A DNA stretch of 24,044 nucleotides from a virus. The position numbers were made by a program, and so were the translations under genes. The DNA is taken from IMG/VR virus record IMGVR_UViG_3300042691_023164, positions 1-24,044 of that record, one strand, 5' to 3'. Shown here piece by piece: positions 8,706-14,312 of the stretch. Below the pieces are notes generated by a model that saw nothing but the letters and a program-made list of their open reading frames with translations, made no database searches and was not told the DNA's origin. Each line of letters starts with the position of its first letter. Positions within the stretch are counted from its first letter, which is position 1.

Positions 8706-10025
8706 ATGGCCACCTTTAAACCAACAAGATCAGCCAAGGGCCAGTTGGCGGCTGTCCAGCAAGCCGCAGCTCAGCGTGCCGAACAGTTACAGCAAGTCGC
8801 TCAACGGCAGGCCGCAGCCCAGCGTGCCGCTCAACAGCAGGCCGCAGCTCAGCGTGCCGCTCAACAGCAGGCAGCAGCTCAGCGTGCCGCTCAACAGGCA
8901 GCACAGGAACGTGCTCAACGGGCCGCCCAGATGCAGCGTGCCGAACAGTTACAGCAAGTCGCTCAACGGCAGGCCGCAGCCCAGCGTGCCGCTCAACAGC
9001 AACTTGAATCAACTGTACGAGCAGCCGATCAACGAGCCTTAGATCAGCGGGTAGCCGATCAACGAGCCTTAGATCAGCGTGCCTCTCAGCAGCAGGTCGC
9101 AGCTCCGCGCTTGACAATGCCCGTGAGCCCTCCACCCCTATCCGGAGGTGTGCCAAACATGGGCAATCCTTTCAGTCGTGAAATGCCCAGCATGCCGGCC
9201 TTTCCTGAACAAAGAGTACTCGAAAACAACCCCTTTTTCAGCTCCCCAGAGTACCGAGCATTTATAGACAGCACTTCAGGACGACCTGCCACGCAGGACA
9301 TGTACAACTCTCCGTACTTTGGGACCCTAGGCTCCGGGTCGGTGGGTAGGGCGCAAGACGAGGCATATAGAAGCTATATGCAGAACAATGGCCAACCGGA
9401 CCCCGCTCCCCCACAACAACAGCCTCAGCAGCAGCCATTCCGGCCCATAGAAGGCATGGCAGGCAACTTGGTGGGAGGCTTTACCCCACCCCCCGGCATG
9501 TTTAGTTTTGGCCAGCAAATGCCGGCACAAAATACAGGGTTCTTCCAAGGTGCGGCAGGACCTCAACAGGCGCTTGACGTGACGCAGGGGTCACTGGCGT
9601 ATCCGCCTTCTCTCCCCGGCCAACAAGCAATGGGCCTTGGGATGGGCGCAATGGGCGCAATGGGCGCAATGGGCCAAGGCATGCCGCAACAATCTCCGAT
9701 GCAGTCTCCAACGCAGTCCGCCTTTCAGCAAGCTGCCCAAAAGACTCCCGCCAACCAGCTCAGCATGTACTCCAACATGCAGCAGGCGACGCCAATGCAG
9801 TCAAACATGGGCCAAGGCATGGGCGGGCAAAGCAACATGTTTTCAAACGCGCAGCAGGCGACGCCAATGCAGTCAAACATGGGCCAAGGCGCAATGCAGT
9901 CGGTGGGCCAAACCTCCTCCAACATGTTCGGCGGTGGCCCGTTTGCCTCCGCAGCGCAGTCGGGCCAGCAAGCCCAGCAGCCTCAACAAGGTAACGCCCC
10001 GGTCCGAAGCGGCGGCATTTTCTAA
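8706..10025 (+). CDS. Putative structural protein with repetitive Gln/Ala coiled-coil and Met/Gln-rich tail
   Basis: A 439-residue protein starting 11 bases after the previous stop, with AAGGAC upstream. Residues about 10-135 are an almost uninterrupted Ala/Gln/Arg helix built on a 10-residue unit (QAAAQRAAQQ) and encoded by several DNA repeats listed separately; this should form a long helix or coiled coil. A Pro-rich linker and a short ordinary segment (about 140-235) follow, then a Met/Gln/Gly/Pro-rich low-complexity half with MGAMGAMGAMG and two copies of a QQATPMQSNMGQG block. The repeats suggest an allele that can change length. Last gene of the virion block; its stop codon overlaps that of the convergent nuclease gene. 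Function unknown. Confidence 0.72.
   Translation: MATFKPTRSAKGQLAAVQQAAAQRAEQLQQVAQRQAAAQRAAQQQAAAQRAAQQQAAAQRAAQQAAQERAQRAAQMQRAEQLQQVAQRQAAAQRAAQQQLESTVRAADQRALDQRVADQRALDQRASQQQVAAPRLTMPVSPPPLSGGVPNMGNPFSREMPSMPAFPEQRVLENNPFFSSPEYRAFIDSTSGRPATQDMYNSPYFGTLGSGSVGRAQDEAYRSYMQNNGQPDPAPPQQQPQQQPFRPIEGMAGNLVGGFTPPPGMFSFGQQMPAQNTGFFQGAAGPQQALDVTQGSLAYPPSLPGQQAMGLGMGAMGAMGAMGQGMPQQSPMQSPTQSAFQQAAQKTPANQLSMYSNMQQATPMQSNMGQGMGGQSNMFSNAQQATPMQSNMGQGAMQSVGQTSSNMFGGGPFASAAQSGQQAQQPQQGNAPVRSGGIF
8772..9001 (+). repeat. Exact 68-bp direct repeat pair
   Basis: Positions 8772-8839 and 8934-9001 are identical over 68 bases, 162 bases apart (a multiple of three), so both copies encode the same AQRAEQLQQVAQRQAAAQRA-type stretch. 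Identity extends to synonymous positions, which points to recent duplication or gene conversion and not just to protein-level constraint. Confidence 0.9.
8808..8897 (+). repeat. 30-bp tandem repeat, three units
   Basis: Units at 8808-8837, 8838-8867 and 8868-8897 differ at only one or two third-codon positions. Each encodes the ten-residue unit QAAAQRAAQQ. The first unit overlaps the 68-bp direct repeat. Confidence 0.9.
9021..9080 (+). repeat. 30-bp tandem duplication
   Basis: Two adjacent 30-bp units (9021-9050 and 9051-9080) share an identical 27-base core. They encode two copies of the ADQRALDQR motif, continuing the ten-residue periodicity of the helix. Confidence 0.88.
9642..9668 (+). 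repeat. 9-bp microrepeat, three perfect copies
   Basis: ATGGGCGCA is repeated three times in tandem, encoding MGA units within a Met/Gly-rich segment. A short tandem of this kind can slip during replication without breaking the frame. Confidence 0.9.
9779..9890 (+). repeat. Exact 40-bp direct repeat pair
   Basis: Positions 9779-9818 and 9851-9890 are identical and 72 bases apart, in frame, encoding a QQATPMQSNMGQG block twice. The sequence between them is a degenerate continuation of the same unit. Confidence 0.9.
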
Positions 10026-10705
10026 GGCAGCTGCTCGCTGTCGGATAAGCGCTGCATCCACTGGGCCTTGAATTGCGAAAACTCTCGGCCAGTGGTGGTG
10101 AACTCCTGCGTCGTGCCGTCCTGAACTGCCACTAGCACAGCGGCGTAGTCGATCGACGTTCCGTGCTTCCAGTCATGCGCTACCGCATAGGCCGCAAGCT
10201 GGTGGAAGTAGTCGGTGATGTGCTCGTGGCGCTTGGTCCGCACGGACTGCTTGAAGTCCACGATGGCCAACTTGCCCCGGTACGTGGCCACCAAGTCGGT
10301 CGTCCCCGCATAGCGGTCCTGGTAGTACAGACCCACCTCGGAGCCGTGAATCTCGGAGAGCGCACCGAAGTACTTGTTGGCCAGCGTGAAGGCCATTTGG
10401 TGACCCTTCATGGCCAACCAATCGGGGCCCAAGGACAACGGATCACCGCAAAGAATCGACTCCAACGTGTGGTGCATCCACGTGCCAATGTACGCGGCCT
10501 GCTCCTTCTGTCGAACAGCCTCTTCCTGGCCCACTCGGTCGGCCCATTCCTTGAGCAGGGCCTTGTCCTTGGTACGGTCCAAGATCGTGGTCACTGAGGG
10601 CACGTGTACGTTTTTGGGCAAAGAATAAACACGTCCTGCCGACGTGTCGATTCGCTCGATCTTTTCGTACACAAAGCGGTCGGACCAGGGGATCAGATGA
10701 GCCAT
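10022..10705 (-). CDS. RecB/Cas4-like PD-(D/E)XK nuclease
   Basis: A 227-residue protein predicted to be a divalent-metal-dependent DNA exonuclease or single-strand nuclease of the PD-(D/E)XK superfamily. The diagnostic pieces are visible in order: GTWMHHTLE (about residues 74-82), E123, GTTD (D137), VDFKQS (D150, K152) and a QLAAY motif (Q169-Y173), the last typical of the RecB/Cas4-like subgroup. The ATG at 10705 has AGGAGA upstream and overlaps the end of the SNF2-type helicase gene by 13 bases, so the two are one transcript and probably work together, for instance in end processing or recombination during replication. Its stop codon overlaps that of the convergent virion gene. A mitochondrial-MGME1-like exonuclease assignment is also possible. 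Confidence 0.85.
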   Translation of the reverse strand: MAHLIPWSDRFVYEKIERIDTSAGRVYSLPKNVHVPSVTTILDRTKDKALLKEWADRVGQEEAVRQKEQAAYIGTWMHHTLESILCGDPLSLGPDWLAMKGHQMAFTLANKYFGALSEIHGSEVGLYYQDRYAGTTDLVATYRGKLAIVDFKQSVRTKRHEHITDYFHQLAAYAVAHDWKHGTSIDYAAVLVAVQDGTTQEFTTTGREFSQFKAQWMQRLSDSEQLP

Positions 10706-12144
10706 GACTTGATCTCCTCGCCCAACACCTGGGTGGCGATGTCAATCTTTGCCCGCAGCGCCTTGACGATCTTCTCGTCCACGGTGCCCACGGCCATGAG
10801 GTCAATGTAGGTGACGTTCTTGGTCTGGCCAATGCGATGCGCGCGGTCCTCTGACTGCAGGCGTTTTTCCAAGTCAAAGCTGTTGCTGTAGTAGACCATG
10901 GTGCTGGCCGCCGTGAGGGTCAGGCCGTAGCCGCCAGTACTGGGGTTGCCGACAAAGAAGCGCAGCTCACTGTTGGGGTCTTGGAAGTCATTGACGATGC
11001 GCTGGCGCTCCTCCGACTCGGTGTCGCCGTAGTACGTGGCCACGCTGTTCATGCCGTACTCCTTGGACAGCGCCAATTTGATGGCCTCGATGTCGTGCCG
11101 GTAATTGGCCCAGATGATAATCTTGCCGTCCGTCTCCTCGACCACCGACAGCAGCTCGTCCATGCGCTTGTTGGGCAGCTCCAGGACCGTACCGTCGTCG
11201 AGCTTGACGTGGCCACAGACGATTTGGTGCAGGCGCATGATCTGCGTGAGCGCGTTGACCGTGCTCACCAGGCCGCCTTCAATCTGCGCCATGGCAAAGG
11301 CCTTCATCTCGTTGTACGCCTTGACCTGCTCAGGCGTCAGGTCCACCTCCCGCTTGACATAGAGCTTGTCGGGCAGGTCCAGACACTCCTCCTTCTTCAC
11401 GCGAAACGCGAAGCGATCGAGCTTTTCCTTGAGCTCGTCCAAGCGCCGGTAGCCCACGATCTGCTTGAAGCTGTGCGTGTTGAGTTGGCGCTCCACGGTC
11501 ACCGCGTAGCGGGCCTGGAAGACGTAGTAACTGCTCACATCCAAGCAGCCCTCAGAGAGGAAGGCGCACTGCTGGTAAAGGTCCATCGGGCTCTTGGTGA
11601 CCGGGGAGCCTGTGAGGATGCGCCTGAATCGCGCGCCACGGCCCACCTTTTCGGTGTTCTTGCTGCGGGCCGAGCCCGGGGTCTTGATGGTGGTGCTCTC
11701 GTCGATGGCCATCATGGCGTTGTGCACGAGCAAGAACCGCTTGGCAAACGCGGTGCCCTTGGCGGTGCTGAAGGCCTCGACGTTCATCACCAAAATCTTC
11801 AAGTCCTCGGTGACGGTAAAGAGCTCGTCCATCGCCTTTTGCTCGGCTTTGCGGGGCGTGGGCGACCAGATGGCCATGCGGTAGACCACATGCGAGGGTA
11901 AATGCTTGGGGATTTCGGTGTCAAACCAGTTGCGGTAGACGCCCTTTGGCGCTACGATCAAAAACCCGTTGAGCCTGCCCTTGTCGTAGAGCATTGCGAC
12001 GTTGTTGATCAGCATGAAGCTCTTGCCGGTGCCCATGTCAGCGAATAACGCTGCCACAGGGCGCTCCCAAAAGCGTTCCAGGTAAGCCTGTTGATGAACG
12101 AAGGGCTTGTTCTTGAAGGGGTAGGTCGTTAAAAATTGGTCCAT
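10693..12144 (-). CDS. SNF2-family (SF2) DNA helicase/translocase
   Basis: A 483-residue ATP-dependent DNA translocase. Visible motifs: H17-Q18 (Q-motif region), Walker A DMGTGKS (36-42), Walker B DES (148-150, in place of the usual DEAH), TGS (178-180), and motif VI QSEDRAHRIGQ (430-440), whose Arg-Ile-Gly-Gln core is characteristic of the SNF2 family. The length fits a minimal two-RecA-domain phage enzyme without accessory domains. A TTG start at 12174 is possible in frame, but ATG at 12144 is preferred because of the AAAGAGA site just upstream. It is transcribed divergently from the early genes and is coupled to the PD-(D/E)XK nuclease. Likely role is in replication, recombination or displacement of DNA-bound proteins. 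Confidence 0.9.
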   Translation of the reverse strand: MDQFLTTYPFKNKPFVHQQAYLERFWERPVAALFADMGTGKSFMLINNVAMLYDKGRLNGFLIVAPKGVYRNWFDTEIPKHLPSHVVYRMAIWSPTPRKAEQKAMDELFTVTEDLKILVMNVEAFSTAKGTAFAKRFLLVHNAMMAIDESTTIKTPGSARSKNTEKVGRGARFRRILTGSPVTKSPMDLYQQCAFLSEGCLDVSSYYVFQARYAVTVERQLNTHSFKQIVGYRRLDELKEKLDRFAFRVKKEECLDLPDKLYVKREVDLTPEQVKAYNEMKAFAMAQIEGGLVSTVNALTQIMRLHQIVCGHVKLDDGTVLELPNKRMDELLSVVEETDGKIIIWANYRHDIEAIKLALSKEYGMNSVATYYGDTESEERQRIVNDFQDPNSELRFFVGNPSTGGYGLTLTAASTMVYYSNSFDLEKRLQSEDRAHRIGQTKNVTYIDLMAVGTVDEKIVKALRAKIDIATQVLGEEIKSWLI

Positions 12145-12162
12145 GATGTATCTCTTTCTGGC

Positions 12163-12180
12163 AGGGGCTTGCAATGCCCT
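12163..12180. promoter_or_regulatory. Operator-like imperfect palindrome over a -35 element
   Basis: The 18-bp sequence fits AGGG-N2-TTGCAA-N2-CCCT, with 14 of 18 positions symmetric. It covers the -35 of the plus-strand promoter and lies 18 bp upstream of the helicase start codon on the other strand. This is where a dimeric repressor could act on both operons. No binding protein is shown; the ribbon-helix-helix candidate at 19570 is one suspect. Confidence 0.4.
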
Positions 12181-12198
12181 GAAAAGATAGTGTACACT
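12169..12198 (+). promoter_or_regulatory. Sigma70-like promoter with palindromic -10
   Basis: TTGCAA (12169-12174), an 18-bp spacer and TACACT (12193-12198) precede the GTG-start gene at 12230. The -10 sits in a perfect 10-bp palindrome AGTGTACACT (12189-12198), so the opposite strand also reads TACACT and could serve the divergent helicase operon. The minus-strand -35 is poor, so bidirectional use is a hypothesis. Confidence 0.5.
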
Positions 12199-12229
12199 GG
12201 TCGCTCGAATTCAGAAAGGAGAAATTCAC

Positions 12230-12574
12230 GTGCCTAAGGTTTATGTCGTCTCTGAGACTACGCAACACAACATCGCAAGCGCTCTGGACTACGGCCAGAT
12301 CGAAACTATTCTGCCGCCCAATGCGCAGATAGCTTTCTCTGTTGTGCCCACCGTGCGCCGCATACAGCGCAAGCTGGAGAAATTTACCGACGAGGACTTC
12401 TTGCTCCTCATTGGTGACCCATCTGCAATAGGTATCACCTGTGCAGTAGCTGCCAGTAAAAACAATGGCCGCTTCAAGTGCCTCAAGTGGGACAAGCGCG
12501 AACGTCGCTACATTCCACTGGAGGTTGATTTGTTCAAGAAAGGAGAATCCGATGAGTCTTACGAATATCTTTGA
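12230..12574 (+). CDS. Hypothetical early phage protein (114 aa, GTG start)
   Basis: A 114-residue protein with a GTG start preceded at 6 bases by a perfect AGAAAGGAGAA ribosome binding site, which fixes the start. The N-terminus reads PKVYVVSETTQHNI; a middle segment (about residues 57-74) alternates hydrophobic and acidic residues (DFLLLIGDPSAIG), suggesting a small alpha/beta fold; the C-terminus is charged. There are no cysteine clusters, signal peptide or known catalytic motif. It is the first gene of the plus-strand early operon and overlaps the next gene by 23 bases. I do not recognise the family. Confidence 0.75.
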   Translation: MPKVYVVSETTQHNIASALDYGQIETILPPNAQIAFSVVPTVRRIQRKLEKFTDEDFLLLIGDPSAIGITCAVAASKNNGRFKCLKWDKRERRYIPLEVDLFKKGESDESYEYL

Positions 12575-13106
12575 AAACGATGCAGATGCCTTGAAGGTGT
12601 CTGATGAGCAGGTTTCCGGTATCGCAGGTCTGGCACGTCGTGCCAAGATGCTGGAGAAAGAAATTGCAGACCTGGAAGCCACGCTTTCTGAGCGCAGCGA
12701 ACAGTACCGCAAGCTCACTGAAATGACCATTCCTGAGGCCATGGCCGAATCAGGTATGAAGAAGTTTGTGATGGAAGACGGCTCGATGATTGACATCAAG
12801 CCCTACTACGGCGCGAGCATTCCTAAGGCTCGCCAGGCCGAGGCCTACCAGTGGCTTCGCGATCACAACTTTGACGACATCATCAAGAACACCGTCAGTG
12901 TCCGCTTTGGACGCGGCGAAGACGAACTCTGCGTTCGTCTACTCAATCTCCTGGGCACGCAAGGCTACCCGGCCGAGCAGGCGCAGAAGATAGAACCCCA
13001 GACCCTCAAGGCCTGGGTGAAGGAACGTGTCGAGAAGGGTGAGCCCGTCGACACTGAGCTCTTTGGCGTATTCATTGGCCAAAAAGCTGTCATCAAATCA
13101 AACTGA
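12552..13106 (+). CDS. Conserved hypothetical phage protein with coiled-coil N-terminus (184 aa)
   Basis: The ATG at 12552 is chosen over an in-frame start at 12465 because an AGAAAGGAGAA site ends 4 bases before it; the gene overlaps the previous one by 23 bases. The 184-residue product has a helical coiled-coil stretch (about residues 25-58), a small beta-rich segment (MKKFVMEDGSMIDIKPYYGA, about 69-88) and a helical C-terminal half with FGRGEDE. I have seen proteins of this layout in phage early or replication regions annotated only as unknown. It sits two genes before the candidate ssDNA-binding protein, so a DNA-metabolism role is a fair guess, not a demonstrated one. Confidence 0.78.
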   Translation: MSLTNIFENDADALKVSDEQVSGIAGLARRAKMLEKEIADLEATLSERSEQYRKLTEMTIPEAMAESGMKKFVMEDGSMIDIKPYYGASIPKARQAEAYQWLRDHNFDDIIKNTVSVRFGRGEDELCVRLLNLLGTQGYPAEQAQKIEPQTLKAWVKERVEKGEPVDTELFGVFIGQKAVIKSN

Positions 13107-13123
13107 AACAAGGAACACGAATC

Positions 13124-13360
13124 ATGAGCGAGACCCGTGAAATGACGTTTGGAGAGAAGGCCGTTGGCCTGACCTTCAACCCTGGCAACAATGCTGAGGT
13201 GGACGCATGCAAGCGCGAGTTTGCAGCTGTCATCGACCGCATGAACGACCTGCGCAACTCGACCGGCAACGCCGAGATCAAGCGCATGACAAGCGTTGCA
13301 ATCACTGAAGCGCAGACCGCGCAGATGTGGGCAGTAAAAGCCATCACATGGCAGTTTTAA
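13124..13360 (+). CDS. Acb2/Tad1-like small helical protein, candidate cyclic-nucleotide sponge
   Basis: A 78-residue protein preceded by an AAGGA site. After a short N-terminal part (MTFGEKAVGLTFNP) it should form a two-helix hairpin: about residues 22-45 and 49-76, the second ending in SVAITEAQTAQMWAVKAITW. The pattern of a small helical hairpin ending in S-x-A-x-T-x-x-x-x-A-x-M-W-A is what I recall of the Acb2/Tad1 hairpin family, whose characterised members bind cyclic oligonucleotide or cyclic ADP-ribose signals and so block CBASS or Thoeris defence. No binding residues can be checked here, and the family call is from memory. It lies between a conserved unknown gene and the ssDNA-binding candidate, and shares an almost identical 19-nt leader with the latter. 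Confidence 0.6.
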   Translation: MSETREMTFGEKAVGLTFNPGNNAEVDACKREFAAVIDRMNDLRNSTGNAEIKRMTSVAITEAQTAQMWAVKAITWQF

Positions 13361-13387
13361 TCAATCACTACACAAGGAACACGAACC

Positions 13388-14161
13388 ATGGCTAAGAACG
13401 AACTCGCGGAAAAAGCTGCCAACACCGCATTGGCAATCATGAGCGACCTGGAACAGGACGCAGGTGCCGGCTTTGACGGCATGACGCAAGAGGACTATGC
13501 ACTGCCCTTCCTGCGCTTGCTCACCAGCACCAGCCCTGAAGTCGGTGAAGTTGATGGTGCCCTCCCAGGCATGATGCTCAACTCCGTCACCGGTGAACTG
13601 TACGACGGCAAAGCCGGCCTGATGGTCGTGCCCTGCGCCTACGTTCGCCAGTACATCGAATGGGCCCCACGCGGCCAAGGTAGCGGTGCACCCGTGCACA
13701 TCTACCCCGCCACCAGCGACATCCTGTCCCAGACCCACAAGGAACCCGGTGACAACAAGGATTACCTGGACAACGGCAACTACATCGAGAACACCGCCAA
13801 CTATTACGTGATGGTGATCAACGATGCTGGCGTGCCTGAGCCCGCACTGGTGACCATGAAGTCGACCCAGCTCAAGAAGAGCCGCAAGTGGAACAGCATG
13901 ATGCAGTCGGTCAAGATGGCAGGCAAGAACGGTATGTTCACCCCTCCCATGTACAGCCAGGTGTACCGTCTGAGCTCTGTGGCCGAGTCCAACGACAAGG
14001 GCAAGTGGTATGGCTGGGAAATCGAGCGTATTGGCGCTGTAGAGTCAGCTGACATTTACAATGCCGCTCGATCGTTTGCGCAGTCGGTCGGCGCAGGCGA
14101 CGTTAAAGTTAAGCATGAAGGCGAGTCTGGCGCAACAGGCAACGGACCCGCTCCATTCTGA
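13388..14161 (+). CDS. Candidate phage single-stranded DNA-binding protein
   Basis: A 257-residue protein with an AAGGA site in the leader ACAAGGAACACGAACCATG. The middle is beta-rich with many aromatic residues (YVRQYIEWAPRG, NYYVMVIND, KWYGWEIERIG), compatible with an OB-type fold. The last part is flexible, Gly-rich and ends in GPAPF, which recalls the Pro-Phe tip that SSB proteins use to recruit partners, although the usual run of acidic residues is missing. Similar proteins occur next to primase and polymerase genes in phages and are often labelled ssDNA-binding. Here it directly precedes the structured RNA and the primase. The assignment is inferential; a recombination mediator is another possibility. 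Confidence 0.55.
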   Translation: MAKNELAEKAANTALAIMSDLEQDAGAGFDGMTQEDYALPFLRLLTSTSPEVGEVDGALPGMMLNSVTGELYDGKAGLMVVPCAYVRQYIEWAPRGQGSGAPVHIYPATSDILSQTHKEPGDNKDYLDNGNYIENTANYYVMVINDAGVPEPALVTMKSTQLKKSRKWNSMMQSVKMAGKNGMFTPPMYSQVYRLSSVAESNDKGKWYGWEIERIGAVESADIYNAARSFAQSVGAGDVKVKHEGESGATGNGPAPF

Positions 14162-14166
14162 GTTTT

Positions 14167-14292
14167 GGGGGACACATGCGGCTCGTTGGACCACCCGGGT
14201 TTAGCATGTGTCTGACCTTGTCCAAAGCGGAAAGCCAAGGGATTTGCAATTACCTCGGTAGCAAGAGGGCAGTAAACCGCATCGTGTCCCCC
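14167..14292 (+). ncRNA. Structured RNA element upstream of primase, with two mutually exclusive helices
   Basis: This fills almost all of the 151-base gap between the ssDNA-binding candidate and the primase. A long closing stem joins 14167-14181 to 14277-14292: nine pairs (GGGGGACAC with GTGTCCCCC), one bulged C at 14283, then six more (ATGCGG with CCGCAT). The same 5' strand can instead form a perfect 9-bp local hairpin, GACACATGC (14171-14179) with GCATGTGTC (14204-14212). Smaller helices are CCTTG/CAAGG (14216-14220 with 14236-14240) and TTGC/GCAA (14244-14247 with 14261-14264) with TAC/GTA inside. The 3' end is 20 bases before the primase ATG. It matches no tRNA or riboswitch I recognise. 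It could be a leader that switches primase translation, an RNase III processing site, or a free phage RNA. Confidence 0.7.
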
Positions 14293-14312
14293 ACCTAACG
14301 TAGAAAGAAGAA

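Noticed and set aside
8772-9080. CRISPR-like repeated array
   Set aside because: Repeats are in frame, without unique spacers, and encode a regular Gln/Ala helix.
9940-10025. Terminator at the end of the virion block
   Set aside because: Only a 3-bp GC stem (CCG/CGG) with four T residues after it is visible; too weak.
10981-11901. Plus-strand open frame of 306 codons opposite the SNF2 helicase
   Set aside because: Antisense to well-formed helicase motifs; no ribosome binding site or recognisable domain.
12145-12174. TTG start extending the SNF2 helicase by ten residues
   Set aside because: ATG at 12144 has a ribosome binding site at proper spacing, and the extension would cover that site and the operator-like palindrome.
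14167-14292. tRNA or known riboswitch
   Set aside because: No cloverleaf of proper arm lengths, no T-loop consensus, and no aptamer core that I recognise; kept as an unassigned structured RNA.
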